From the NCBI RefSeq assembly GCF_032062245.1, contig NZ_DAMBQF010000027.1:1-36106 (forward strand): a stretch of DNA of 36,106 nucleotides. The letters are read 5' to 3'. Position 1 is the first letter of the stretch; every line of letters begins with the position of its first letter. The DNA is from Soonwooa sp032062245. Its GTDB lineage: Bacteria > Bacteroidota > Bacteroidia > Flavobacteriales > Weeksellaceae. Below the pieces are notes generated by a model that searched no databases, was not told the DNA's origin, and saw only the letters and a list, made by a program, of their open reading frames with translations. Made by a program: the position numbers and the translations under genes. Shown here piece after piece: positions 9,001 to 16,450 of this stretch.

Positions 9001-9615
9001 ACCATAAAAAAACACGAAGGTTTAGAAAATCTACCGATAATTATCTTTATTGATCGTAGTTTATCGAAATCTGAGGAGTTAAAAATCAAACAATACGCTG
9101 ATTCTATTGTTGTGAAAACAGCGCATTCATATCAAAGAATCTTAGATGAAGTTGGTTTGTTTTTACATCTGGTAGAAGAAAAAAATAGCACAGAAGAAAA
9201 TAGAAAAAACTCCACGCTTGGCTCGTTGACAGAAGTTTTGAGCGGTAAAAAAATCCTAATTACCGATGATGATGTTCGCAACATTTTCTCGCTAACCAAA
9301 GTTTTAGAAAAATATAAAGTGGAAGTTGTTTTGGCAATGGACGGCAAACAAGCCTTAGAACAAATGGCTGCAAACCCAGATATCGACGTGGTTTTAATGG
9401 ATATGATGATGCCTGAAATGGACGGCTACGAAACCATACGCGAAATCCGTAAACAACCAAAATACATGCGACTTCCTGTGATTGCCATCACGGCAAAATC
9501 TATGATTGGAGAACGTGAAAAATGTATTGAAGCTGGTGCTTCCGACTACATTTCGAAGCCTGTAGATACCGACCAATTGTTATCCTTACTCCGTGTTTGG
9601 ATGTACGAAAGTTAA
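6004..9615 (+). CDS. CHASE3-HAMP-GAF hybrid histidine kinase with three receivers
   Basis: This 1203-residue membrane sensor has TM1 (about 11-30), a periplasmic CHASE3 domain (about 38-175, with the DAETGNRGF signature), TM2 (about 177-199), HAMP (about 200-270) and GAF (about 285-430). A long Glu/Gln-rich coiled coil follows (about 432-525), then HisKA (H535 in SHELRTPL) and HATPase_c (N655 region, DTGIGIPE, GGTGLGLSI). Three receivers end the protein. Receiver 1 has D864. Receiver 2 has Asn986 in place of the phospho-acceptor Asp and a VEEN pocket, so it should not take phosphate in the normal way. Receiver 3 has D1133 in LMDMMMPEMDG. The gene lies 4 bp after the first kinase gene and leads into a lone receiver, CheR and CheB. 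The coiled coil is rich in EE and QE pairs, like MCP methylation helices, so it is a possible substrate of the neighbouring CheR and CheB (inference). Confidence 0.93.
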   Translation: MAGKTIRNLQFGVGMSLLLLIATSIASYLSIQKQMENRESLSNSRRSITAIKDVLVSLLDAETGNRGFQITGKEEFLEPYNRGLEEFPKAIARLKDLGNDDKIQNDRVDSLQSSVQSRIGVLQSMIDKKRQNLDVSQSDMLRSKFYMDKSRKLVADFVKHEEDVLELKNVDLKESALITKIFLLFSSLGAIGITAFLYFKLRSDILRRDKLEKALVSKDEQMTARVSAIQKIANGVAKGDYSLRINDSESDNLGELVGSLNHMTDALKTSFETINKSDWRQKGLAVLNESLVGNKSIKETTTKALAHLVEYGNCISGALYLLNDDVLKLESSYGLESSMKNHFNIGEGMVGQVFIKNTPRVYNDILEKDVVASFASTKLHINGILLVPIMHGRQAIGIIELNSRNNFHEDDVDFFAESCRIIGIAISAAKGREKEQKLLEETQAQSEELQVQHSELENLNTELEAQTQRLQASEEELRVQQEELMQTNAELEERSKLLEEKNHLIAERNIEIQKKAEELALSTKYKSEFLANMSHELRTPLNSILLLSRLMAEDPDDNLTEDQIESAKVIQSSGSSLLTLIDEILDLAKIESGKMNLEYQHVLIEDVVKDLRNLFNPLMKEKGLEFNINIDSDLRQTIETDRLRVDQVLRNLMSNALKFTSKGSISLNIKKDPTQKEFVIFSVKDTGIGIPEDKQRIIFEAFQQADGSTRRKFGGTGLGLSISREIAKLLGGELRLSSKVDEGSEFSLVIPMTSKLKVEYVNKDQDLIETIQEDVQEIKEIIAFEDDELHDPIEILGIPEDVPDDRDFIAKDDKVILIVEDDVNFAKALVRYAHTQNYKAIAVVRGDYALPAALQYRPSAILLDVQLPVKDGWQVMDELKGNLQTKHIPVHMMSSLHVKKESLMKGAIDFINKPMALEQMAEVFKKIEEALSKTLQKVLIVEENAKHATALSYFLSNFNISASVEDKAEDCVTAFIDQNVDCVILNVENSRGEEYSIIETIKKHEGLENLPIIIFIDRSLSKSEELKIKQYADSIVVKTAHSYQRILDEVGLFLHLVEEKNSTEENRKNSTLGSLTEVLSGKKILITDDDVRNIFSLTKVLEKYKVEVVLAMDGKQALEQMAANPDIDVVLMDMMMPEMDGYETIREIRKQPKYMRLPVIAITAKSMIGEREKCIEAGASDYISKPVDTDQLLSLLRVWMYES

Positions 9616-9631
9616 TTTTGATTTTAGAATT

Positions 9632-9997
9632 ATGAATAAGAAAGTGCTCATCGTGGACGACGATCCGCGTAACATATTTGCTTTAAAACTCACGCTAAAA
9701 TCGAGAGGTTTTCAATTGGAAAGTTCGACTTCGGCGCAAGAAGCTATCCAAATGTTGAAATCTCAAAACGATTTTGATGTGGTGTTGATGGATATGATGA
9801 TGCCCGATATGGATGGTTATGAAGCCACAAAAATTATTAGAAACTTGCAGGATATTAAGCAAATACCGATTATCGCAGTAACGGCACAGGCGATGCCTGA
9901 GGATAAGCAAAAATGTTTGGATGCAGGCGCTCAAGATTACGTTTCTAAGCCGATAAATGTTGATGTTTTGATGAACGCTATGGAAAAATTATTTTGA
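9632..9997 (+). CDS. Single-domain response regulator
   Basis: A lone receiver of 121 residues with the acidic pocket DDD (9-11), phospho-acceptor D54 in LMDMMMPDMDG, the T in AVTAQ and the Lys in SKP. I chose the ATG at 9632: the open frame extends upstream into the previous gene, but the receiver starts at MNKKVLIVDDD. It is very like receiver 3 of the hybrid kinase, including the RNIF stretch after the acidic pocket, and may have arisen from it by duplication. It has no output domain, so it probably works by phosphotransfer or protein contact. Its TGA overlaps the ATG of cheR by one base (TGATG), which points to translational coupling. Confidence 0.92.
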   Translation: MNKKVLIVDDDPRNIFALKLTLKSRGFQLESSTSAQEAIQMLKSQNDFDVVLMDMMMPDMDGYEATKIIRNLQDIKQIPIIAVTAQAMPEDKQKCLDAGAQDYVSKPINVDVLMNAMEKLF

Positions 9998-10827
9998 TGT
10001 TAGAGCCAAGTATTGTAAAAGATGAAGAGGTTGAATATCTAATAAAAGATGTCCACGAATTGTACGGTTACGACTTTTCGCATTACAGTCGCGCCTCGTT
10101 CAAGCGTCGAATTAATCGCATATGTTTGATTGATCGATTTACAAGTTATGCCGAATTGCGCTACACGTTGATGAACGATCCTGAATATTTGAAGCGTTTT
10201 GTGGAAGAAATCACTGTAAATGTCACCGAAATGTTTCGTGATCCCAGTTTTTTTAAGGCTTTGCGCGAAGATATTTTACCACAATTAGGAACTTATCCGT
10301 TAATTAGGATTTGGGTTGCGGGTTGCTCAACAGGAGAAGAAGCCTATTCTATCGCTATTTTGTTGAAGGAAGCAGGTTTGTATCACAAATGTTTAATTTA
10401 CGGTACCGACATCAATCCATCAGTTTTGGAGAAGGCTAGAGCAGGCGTTTTCCCTATTCAGCAAATGAAATTATATACCGAAAATTACATTCTTTCTGGT
10501 GGAAAAAAAGAGTTCTCCGATTATTACACTGCGAATTATGACATTGTAAAATTTGATTCTAGTTTAAAAGAAAAACTGATTTTATCGACACATAATTTGG
10601 TTTCAGATTCGTCTTTTAACAGCTTTCAACTGATTATTTGTCGTAATGTTTTGATCTATTTTGATAAGACTTTACAAGAGCACGTCTTTAAGTTATTTGA
10701 TGAAAGTTTGGAGAATTTGGGCTATTTGGCATTGGGTTCCAAAGAAACCTTAAGGTTTTCTAATTTGGATAAAAATTACAACCAAGTGGACAATCAAAAA
10801 ATCTGGAAGAAAGTGGAGCATCATTAG
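9997..10827 (+). CDS. cheR: CheR-type protein-glutamate methyltransferase
   Basis: CheR transfers methyl groups from S-adenosylmethionine to Glu side chains of receptors. The 276-residue protein has the N-terminal helical CheR domain (residues 1-75, with SFKRRINRICL) and the SAM-dependent methyltransferase domain. The latter shows ITVNVTEMFRDPSFF, motif I VAGCSTGEEAYSIA (about 107-120), TDINPSVLEKA and LIICRNVLIYF (about 212-222). Length and motifs suit an active enzyme. The ATG overlaps the stop of the lone receiver gene by one base. No MCP, CheA or CheW gene is in the window, so the methylated substrate is probably not a classic chemoreceptor nearby. Confidence 0.95.
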   Translation: MLEPSIVKDEEVEYLIKDVHELYGYDFSHYSRASFKRRINRICLIDRFTSYAELRYTLMNDPEYLKRFVEEITVNVTEMFRDPSFFKALREDILPQLGTYPLIRIWVAGCSTGEEAYSIAILLKEAGLYHKCLIYGTDINPSVLEKARAGVFPIQQMKLYTENYILSGGKKEFSDYYTANYDIVKFDSSLKEKLILSTHNLVSDSSFNSFQLIICRNVLIYFDKTLQEHVFKLFDESLENLGYLALGSKETLRFSNLDKNYNQVDNQKIWKKVEHH

Positions 10828-10905
10828 GCTAAATCTTTAACCTCTGAAAACAGAAATAAAAATAAGACTTCAGATTATTTTACTTTAAAAAATAAATTGT
10901 TAAAG

Positions 10906-10913
10906 TAATTTTG
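10906..10913 (+). promoter_or_regulatory. Candidate -7 box for cheB
   Basis: TAATTTTG fits TAnnTTTG in the 118-bp gap between cheR and cheB, 32 bp before the cheB ATG. The -33 box is unclear. The gap is the only long break between the kinase genes and cheB, so cheB may be partly transcribed on its own. Confidence 0.4.
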
Positions 10914-10945
10914 TTAATTTTCGCGTTTAAAAATATTCAATAAAA

Positions 10946-11518
10946 ATGAATAACAAAAAGACGGAAATCGTAGTTATAGGTGGCTCTGCAGGAAGTCTGC
11001 AGGTCATTCTTGACATGATTAAATCTTTGGATACGCAGCTAGGATTTCCGATTGTCATTGTTGTTCACCGAAAAGCGCAAGCAAGCAATATTTTGCCATA
11101 CTTGTTACAGCAATTTTTAGAAATGGAAGTTCTCGAAATTGAAGATAAAAGCGAAATTGAAATCAATAAAATGTACGTTGTACCAGGCGATTATCACATG
11201 CTTTTTGAATCTAAAAATAGAGTATCTTTGGACGCTTCAGAAAAGGTGAATTATTCGCGTCCATCAATTGATGTAACTTATAAATCGGTTGCTGAAATGT
11301 TTGGGGAAAATGCGGTGGCAATTTTACTTTCTGGTGCAAATGCCGATGGTGTGGAAGGTTTAGAGTATATTAAGCGAAATGGCGGTGATGTTTGGATTCA
11401 AAATCCAGAAACTGCAGAAGTGGATTACATGCCGAAACATGCGATGGCTCAAGTGGATTACGATTGTGTTTTCGATCCGAAAGACTTGGCTGGGAAAATT
11501 AATAAGTTGAAGAATTAA
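10946..11518 (+). CDS. cheB: CheB-type methylesterase, catalytic domain only
   Basis: CheB removes methyl groups from glutamyl methyl esters or deamidates Gln. This 190-residue protein holds only the catalytic domain: S14 in IGGSAGS, H41 in VVHR and D134 in GANADGVEG form the expected triad, and YVVPGDYH is the usual strand. Classic CheB carries an N-terminal receiver that controls it; here that receiver is absent. Control may come from the separate single-domain receivers on either side. The protein resembles the CheB domain of the CheB-CheR-kinase fusion proteins. The gene is followed by an intergenic hairpin repeat. Confidence 0.93.
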   Translation: MNNKKTEIVVIGGSAGSLQVILDMIKSLDTQLGFPIVIVVHRKAQASNILPYLLQQFLEMEVLEIEDKSEIEINKMYVVPGDYHMLFESKNRVSLDASEKVNYSRPSIDVTYKSVAEMFGENAVAILLSGANADGVEGLEYIKRNGGDVWIQNPETAEVDYMPKHAMAQVDYDCVFDPKDLAGKINKLKN

Positions 11519-11519
11519 A

Positions 11520-11640
11520 AATGACGAGCGTCATTTCGAGTGTTTTTCGGAGCGAAGCGAAGAAAAATGTATCGAGAAATTTGATTTGAAAAATAAATTC
11601 TCGATACAAATTCTGTTCAGAATTTTACTCGAATTGACGA
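11520..11640. repeat. Intergenic hairpin repeat, copy 1
   Basis: A nested palindromic element. The outer arms are CGTCATTTCGAGT (11529-11541) and ACTCGAATTGACG (11627-11639). The inner perfect 10-bp arms are GTATCGAGAA (11569-11578) and TTCTCGATAC (11598-11607). A separate small palindrome, AATGACG-AG-CGTCATT, overlaps its left edge (11520-11535). A second, decayed copy lies at about 33092-33188. It has no coding potential and looks like a multicopy REP/MITE-like element of this group of flavobacteria. It could fold in RNA and end or stabilise the cheB transcript. Confidence 0.75.
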
Positions 11641-11676
11641 ATTGTAAAACAAGAAATATTTTTGAAAATAAAGAAA

Positions 11677-12039
11677 ATGAATAAGAAAAAAATACTAATT
11701 TTTGACGATGATGCCTTTATTTTGGAGGTGGTGAGCATCATTTTTGAAGATGCTGGTTACGAGGTAAAAATCTCCGAAACCTCACACGATATCATCGAAA
11801 AAGTAGCGGAGTTTCAACCCAACGTCATCCTTATGGACAATTGGATTCCGAATATCGGTGGTGTCGAAGCTACAAAACTTTTGAAATCTCATGACGAATT
11901 TAAATCTATTCCCGTTATTTACGTAACCGCCAACAATGATATTTCTGCTCTAGCCAAAGAAGCACAAGCGGATGATTTTATCGCGAAACCCTTTAATTTA
12001 GAAGATTTGGAGGAGAAGGTTGAGAAATATTGTAATTAA
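11677..12039 (+). CDS. Single-domain response regulator
   Basis: A lone receiver of 120 residues with the acidic pocket D10-D12, phospho-acceptor D54 in ILMDNWIPNIGG, the switch Thr in YVTANND and the Lys in AKPF. I chose the ATG at 11677 because the receiver fold begins at MNKKKILIFDDD; the upstream TTG adds nothing. It has no output domain. It differs clearly from the lone receiver at 9.6 kb. Its place after cheB suggests that it belongs to the same signalling system, although the hairpin repeat separates the two. The next gene, a GNAT protein, starts 9 bp downstream. Confidence 0.9.
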   Translation: MNKKKILIFDDDAFILEVVSIIFEDAGYEVKISETSHDIIEKVAEFQPNVILMDNWIPNIGGVEATKLLKSHDEFKSIPVIYVTANNDISALAKEAQADDFIAKPFNLEDLEEKVEKYCN

Positions 12040-12048
12040 TTTTACTTG

Positions 12049-12549
12049 ATGAACTTTAGAAAAGCAACATACCAAGATATTGATGAGATTTGGGAAATCT
12101 TACAATTCGCCATTCAAAGTCGGAAAAATGACGGCAGTGCGCAATGGCAAAATGGCTACCCAAATCAGGATTCCATTGCGGAAGATTTAGAAACTGGCTC
12201 TGCTTATGTGATTGAAGACGAACACGGAATTTTAGCTTATGGCGCTGCGATTTTCGGTATTGAGCCTGCTTACAACGACATTCAAGGAGCGTGGTTGACC
12301 AACGGCGATTATGTGGTGATACATCGCGTTGCGGGAGCTAAACGATCGAAAGGAATGGGCATTGCAACACGATTCTTTAATGAGGTTGAAGTTCTTGCGA
12401 AATCTAAGAATATTTTCAGTGTGAAAGTCGATACCAATTTCGATAATGTTGCGATGCTGTGTATTATGGATAAACTCGGTTACCAGTACTGCGGCGAAGT
12501 TTTTGTTGGAGGTGGCGTTAGAAAGGCTTTTGAGAAGGTTTTAAGTTAA
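12049..12549 (+). CDS. GNAT acetyltransferase
   Basis: A 166-residue GNAT-fold protein. It opens with NFRKATYQDIDEIWEIL, common in this family, and has the acetyl-CoA loop RSKGMGIATRFFNE (about residues 104-117, pattern RxxGxG). DNVAMLCIMDKLGY is the usual C-terminal helix and strand. The ATG at 12049 is preferred to the TTG just before it. The substrate is unknown. It starts 9 bp after the receiver gene and is probably co-transcribed with it. It overlaps the convergent gene downstream by 4 bp at the stop codons. Confidence 0.87.
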   Translation: MNFRKATYQDIDEIWEILQFAIQSRKNDGSAQWQNGYPNQDSIAEDLETGSAYVIEDEHGILAYGAAIFGIEPAYNDIQGAWLTNGDYVVIHRVAGAKRSKGMGIATRFFNEVEVLAKSKNIFSVKVDTNFDNVAMLCIMDKLGYQYCGEVFVGGGVRKAFEKVLS

Positions 12550-13178
12550 TTTTTCGCTGGTATTTCTAACGTTAAATTTACATCTTTCGTAAATTTTAAT
12601 TCATAGTTTAAAATTTGTTTTCCTCTAAGGATTTTTGCATTTTCAACTAAAATATTTTCTTTAGAATCAAAATCTTGATTTAACTCAAACGGATGTAAAG
12701 CTATTGCTCTAAAAGCAAAAAATAAGTTTTTATCTGTGGGCTTTATAGAATATGTAATTATTTCTCGTCGACTTTTTCTTTTATCATTTTTATAAATAAC
12801 TAACTGATGATTATTGTCGAGTAAATTAAATTCAAAATTCGGGGTTTTAGTTTTCTGTTTCAAATTAAGATTTACACTTGTATCAAACTTAAAATCAAGA
12901 TAATTTTCTCCTTTTTCTTTATTTTTAATTAAATCAAAATCATGTCTTACATTGTTGGTGATATCATAAAGAAGTGCAAATCTTTGACCTTCACTACCAA
13001 AAACTTTTATAAAATAAGATTTGTCTTTTGAATTTATAAAAATAGATTCCTCAAAAAGATTTTTTTTCTCATCACCTTTATAAAGGAAGTAAACAAGCTC
13101 TTTATCAAAATTGTAAGTTTTTTGACTAAAACTAAAAAGAGATACAAGGAAAAATAGTATTTGTAAAGCTTTTTTCAT
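12546..13178 (-). CDS. Exported protein of unknown function
   Basis: A 210-residue protein with an N-terminal signal peptide (MKKALQILFFLVSLFSFSQ), so it is exported. The rest is rich in beta-type and charged stretches (KNKEKGENYLDFKF, NLLDNNHQLVIYKND). I recognise no family. It is last of three minus-strand genes for exported proteins (14917 to 12546, with gaps of 20 and 39 bp), downstream of a lactonase-like propeller. Its stop codon overlaps that of the convergent GNAT gene. Confidence 0.7.
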   Translation of the reverse strand: MKKALQILFFLVSLFSFSQKTYNFDKELVYFLYKGDEKKNLFEESIFINSKDKSYFIKVFGSEGQRFALLYDITNNVRHDFDLIKNKEKGENYLDFKFDTSVNLNLKQKTKTPNFEFNLLDNNHQLVIYKNDKRKSRREIITYSIKPTDKNLFFAFRAIALHPFELNQDFDSKENILVENAKILRGKQILNYELKFTKDVNLTLEIPAKN

Positions 13179-13217
13179 ATCAGTGTTTTTCTAAAGTTAA
13201 TCAAAAAAGGATAATGT

Positions 13218-14339
13218 TTAATAATAAGTTTTAATCTGCACGCACGACACATTTTTCAGCCCTTTTACTTTTGATACTTTCTGTAATAAACCAGTTTCTT
13301 TATTTCTTTTAAAAACAGTTGCATTACTAGTTTGGACATTTGTTGCTATTAGAAAATCCCCTGTTTCATCAATTGCCAAAATTCTTGGATGCTTTCCATA
13401 AGTTGATTGATAGCCTACATTTTTTAATTTTCCATCTTCGTTAATTGAAAAAATGGCAATATTGTTTTCTGTACCACGATTGGTGGCATATAGAAATTTA
13501 CCATCAGGCGAAATATGAATATCTGAGCTTTCGAAATCGCCTTCTTGGTTTTCCGGATGTGTGAAGATCCTCTGTAGAGTTTTTAATTGACCATTTTGAT
13601 ATTCATAAACGCTTACAGCACCACCCATTTCTTCAATGCAATACGCATATTTTCCATTGGGATGAAATGTAAAATGCCTTGGACCACTTCCTAAAACTGA
13701 TGCACTAAAGCTAGGTTCAGCTTCTGATAATGGCTCTTTTTTATCACTATCAAATTTAAAAATTCTAATTTTATCAGCTCCTAAATCAGGCATAAAAACA
13801 TAATTAAAATTCGGTGAAAAAACCGTTGAATGAATATGCGAGCGATCTTGACGTTTTGGATTAACACTTCCTTCTGAGAACTGAAAATTTTGAGCATACG
13901 GACCAATGACTCCAGCATCAGAAATAGGGTAAACAGACGCACTTCCTTCTGTATAATTAGTATTGACAAGCCATTTACCGTTTTTGTGAACTGTTAAATA
14001 AACGGGATTTTCGCCACCGCTTTTTTGTAAATTGATAAAGCTTAAAGATTTATTTTCTGGATTAAATTCGAAACTGCTTACCGAACCGTCATATTGAGTT
14101 TTGGTGTCTGTACAAGCAAAAACAAATTTTCCATCTGGAGATAATGTGAGGTAAGATGGGTTTTTAATGTCTTTGGTGGTGGTTACTTTTTTGAGTTTTC
14201 CTGTTTTGGTATTAAGCTCATATACGTAGATTCCGGGTTTGGTTTTATCCCAATTATAAGAGCCAAAAAATACAAAAGTCTTCTGTGCAAAAAGCGTTGT
14301 TGCAATTAGCACGCTAAAAAGGAGTGACAGTTTTTTCAA
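13218..14339 (-). CDS. Exported lactonase-family seven-bladed beta-propeller
   Basis: This 373-residue protein belongs to the 6-phosphogluconolactonase/YbhE-like propeller family (Lactonase, PF10282). Blade motifs recur: YLTLSPDGKFVFA, YLTVHKNGKWLV, HFTFHPNGKYAY, DIHISPDGKFLYA and ILAIDETGDFLI. RDRSHIHSTVFSPN and GPRHFTF match the conserved active-site region. A signal peptide (KLSLLFSVLIATTLFAQ) sends it to the periplasm or surface. That is typical of the exported Bacteroidetes members and argues against a role in the cytoplasmic pentose-phosphate pathway. The lactone substrate is not known. It is the middle gene of the three-gene exported-protein set. Confidence 0.88.
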   Translation of the reverse strand: MKKLSLLFSVLIATTLFAQKTFVFFGSYNWDKTKPGIYVYELNTKTGKLKKVTTTKDIKNPSYLTLSPDGKFVFACTDTKTQYDGSVSSFEFNPENKSLSFINLQKSGGENPVYLTVHKNGKWLVNTNYTEGSASVYPISDAGVIGPYAQNFQFSEGSVNPKRQDRSHIHSTVFSPNFNYVFMPDLGADKIRIFKFDSDKKEPLSEAEPSFSASVLGSGPRHFTFHPNGKYAYCIEEMGGAVSVYEYQNGQLKTLQRIFTHPENQEGDFESSDIHISPDGKFLYATNRGTENNIAIFSINEDGKLKNVGYQSTYGKHPRILAIDETGDFLIATNVQTSNATVFKRNKETGLLQKVSKVKGLKNVSCVQIKTYY

Positions 14340-14359
14340 GGAAGTTGGGATTTAAAATT

Positions 14360-14917
14360 TTAATTAAGTTTTTCTGAAACTGATTTTAACATCTTTATTA
14401 AGTCATTAAGTTCATTTTTTGAAAATTCAATTAAAAACTTTTGATTAAAACTCGCTGGGTAATCGATATAATTAATCCAAACATTATTTTTTTCATTATA
14501 GACAGCACCGAATTCAAGATTGCTTCTTGTCTCAAATTTATACTTTCTTTCGATTCCGTTTGTTTTCTCATTTTCTTTTTGTGATAGGACTTGTAATGCA
14601 TCAATCAATTTGGAAAGTTCGGTTTTATCCACAGTTAATGTCTTTTTAGAAATCGTATCGTAGGTTTCAAATTCGGTTGAAATACCTAGATATTTTTCGG
14701 AAGTTGAAGTTGTTAAATCCGTAGTTGTTATTACTTGAAAATTTAGATTTTTAAATTTCGAAATCTGAATAATCTGTTTCTCTATCAAAGTTGATTTCTT
14801 TGAGTTGTTTAATAAAGTTTCGTACGTTGTATTATTATGCCTGATTGATGGTGGTGTATTTTGAGCCAATGTAAGCGATGAAAGTATTAATGCAAAAGGT
14901 ATAATGTTCTTATTCAT
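14360..14917 (-). CDS. Exported protein of unknown function
   Basis: A 185-residue protein with a signal peptide (MNKNIIPFALILSSLTLAQ). The mature part has a central segment (TTTDLTTSTSEKYLGIS) and ends with ELNDLIKMLKSVSEKLN, probably a helix. I recognise no family. It is the first of three minus-strand genes ending with the 210-residue exported protein, 20 bp before the lactonase gene. A strong terminator behind its promoter region separates it from the DsbA-like gene. Confidence 0.7.
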   Translation of the reverse strand: MNKNIIPFALILSSLTLAQNTPPSIRHNNTTYETLLNNSKKSTLIEKQIIQISKFKNLNFQVITTTDLTTSTSEKYLGISTEFETYDTISKKTLTVDKTELSKLIDALQVLSQKENEKTNGIERKYKFETRSNLEFGAVYNEKNNVWINYIDYPASFNQKFLIEFSKNELNDLIKMLKSVSEKLN

Positions 14918-14991
14918 ATCAATAGTTATGTTGGAACTACTAAAATATTCTATTTGAACGAAATTAGAAATAATACACTTAATATTTTAAC

Positions 14992-15024
14992 AAAAAAACC
15001 TCCAAAAATGTTGGAGGTTTTTTT
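14992..15024. terminator. Bidirectional rho-independent terminator
   Basis: A perfect 14-bp stem (14992-15005 with 15011-15024) has the loop AAATG, an A-run on one side and a T-run on the other. It sits 18 bp past the stop of the DsbA-like gene, which it should terminate (minus strand). It also shields the exported-protein set from readthrough. Confidence 0.9.
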
Positions 15025-15041
15025 ATATTTTATGGATTAAT

Positions 15042-15770
15042 TTAATCGCAATTTCCATTGATATCGCAACTTGCGGTATCATTAGATTCCAAAGTTGTAA
15101 AACCCGAATCTTTATTAAAATCAGCATAAGATTGCTTAAGCGCATCTAGAAAATGATGAACTGGCTGCGCACCTTTTACCGCATATTTTCTGTTAAATAC
15201 AAAAAACGGAACTGAGTCAACACCTAGATCAGAAGCTTCTGCGATGTCATCTTTGGCATATTTTAGAAACTCATCTTGTTGAAGTGCCTGGTTAACATCG
15301 TCAATTGACAATCCGATTTGTTGCCCCAAATCGAGTAGAGTAGCATCATCTGCTAAATCTTTTCCATCGGTGAAATGCGCTTTAAAGAAAACCTCTTCGG
15401 CTTGATCGCCCCATCCTTTCTCTTTTGCAAACTGAATAATTCTGTGCGCTTTAATAGAATTTGCAAGTAATTGCGTTTCAAAATCAAAATCTAATCCTGC
15501 ATTTTTTGCCATTCCAGTTACATTTTCGAACATCACATTAACATCGTTAATGTTCATCCCTTTGCGGTTAGCGATGTATTCTGCCATCGTCGTTCGGATT
15601 TTAACTTCCTCTGGAATTGTCGGATCTAGTTGGAAAGATTTCCATTCGACCTCAACCTGATCTTTGTGATCAAATTGCGCTAGAGCAGCCTCGAAATGTC
15701 TTTTTCCGATATAACAAAAAGGACACATGATGTCGCTCCAGATTTCTATTTTCATTTTATTTGAATTCAT
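15042..15770 (-). CDS. DsbA-family oxidoreductase, FrnE-like
   Basis: This 242-residue thioredoxin-fold protein of the DsbA/FrnE group has no signal peptide, so it acts in the cytoplasm as a disulfide oxidoreductase or isomerase. The active site is CPFC (C16-C19) in SDIMCPFCYIGKRHFE. The large helical insert is present, and the cis-Pro region is SVPFFVFNRKYAVKGAQP. The tail has two Cys (CDINGNC), as in other FrnE proteins, where a C-terminal pair helps the reaction. A second possible start is the Met at residue 6. It neighbours the peroxiredoxin/thioredoxin genes, which suggests a shared role in redox defence. Confidence 0.92.
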   Translation of the reverse strand: MNSNKMKIEIWSDIMCPFCYIGKRHFEAALAQFDHKDQVEVEWKSFQLDPTIPEEVKIRTTMAEYIANRKGMNINDVNVMFENVTGMAKNAGLDFDFETQLLANSIKAHRIIQFAKEKGWGDQAEEVFFKAHFTDGKDLADDATLLDLGQQIGLSIDDVNQALQQDEFLKYAKDDIAEASDLGVDSVPFFVFNRKYAVKGAQPVHHFLDALKQSYADFNKDSGFTTLESNDTASCDINGNCD

Positions 15771-15824
15771 ATTTTTTATATTTTATTAAAACTAAAACTT
15801 ATACAAAGTTGCGACAATTAAAGT

Positions 15825-16433
15825 TTAAAACTCATATCCTAGGTTATGAAGTTCGTTTGCCAAGTCTGTTTCTGGCGTCACATGAATTGTAGTAAAACCT
15901 AAAGATTCCGCTGTTTTGATATTGTCAATATTATCATCGATAAAAACAGATTCTTCCGCTTTTAGATCATAACGTTTCAACAAAACATGAAAGATTTTTG
16001 GATCAGGTTTTGTTAATTTCTCCTCTCCTGAAACAACGATTTTCCCTTCAAATAATTTGAAAAAATCATAGTTTTCCAAGGCATAAGGAAAAGTTTCTGC
16101 AGACCAATTGGTCAATCCGTACAAAGGATATTTACCTTCTAACTGACGTAGCACAGCTACATTTTGAGGTATTTCTCCTCGCAACATTGTTGTCCAGTTA
16201 TCATAATAAGCGCGGATATCTTTTTCGAAAAGAGGATGTTCTTTAACCAATTTTTCGGTGCCACGTTCGAGGGTTCTGCCACGGTCTTGTTCTAGGTTCC
16301 AAGCGTTGGTTGCAATATTTTTCAGAAAAAAATCCATGTCTGCTTCGTTGTCGAAGTGTGTTTCGAAATAATACCGCGGATCCCAATCCATCAGCACACC
16401 ACCGAAATCGAATATTATATTTTTAAGTTTCAT
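15825..16433 (-). CDS. HAD-superfamily phosphatase, YihX-like
   Basis: This 202-residue HAD hydrolase of subfamily IA has motif I IIFDFGGVLMDWDP with nucleophile D9. The residue two after it is Gly, as in the YihX/epoxide-hydrolase-N group, which uses DxG in place of DxD. Motif II is YGLTNWSAE, motif III is the Lys in EKLTKPDPKIF and motif IV is VFIDDNIDN. These enzymes usually remove phosphate from sugar phosphates; the exact substrate is not readable. A terminator separates it from the DUF6952-like gene upstream. Confidence 0.9.
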   Translation of the reverse strand: MKLKNIIFDFGGVLMDWDPRYYFETHFDNEADMDFFLKNIATNAWNLEQDRGRTLERGTEKLVKEHPLFEKDIRAYYDNWTTMLRGEIPQNVAVLRQLEGKYPLYGLTNWSAETFPYALENYDFFKLFEGKIVVSGEEKLTKPDPKIFHVLLKRYDLKAEESVFIDDNIDNIKTAESLGFTTIHVTPETDLANELHNLGYEF

Positions 16434-16450
16434 GTATGCAAAGTATAAAA

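Noticed and set aside
12546..12549. Overlapping convergent stop codons as a regulatory device (also at 31063-31066)
   Set aside because: A 4-bp overlap of convergent stops arises easily from TTAA-like sequence; nothing further supports a role.
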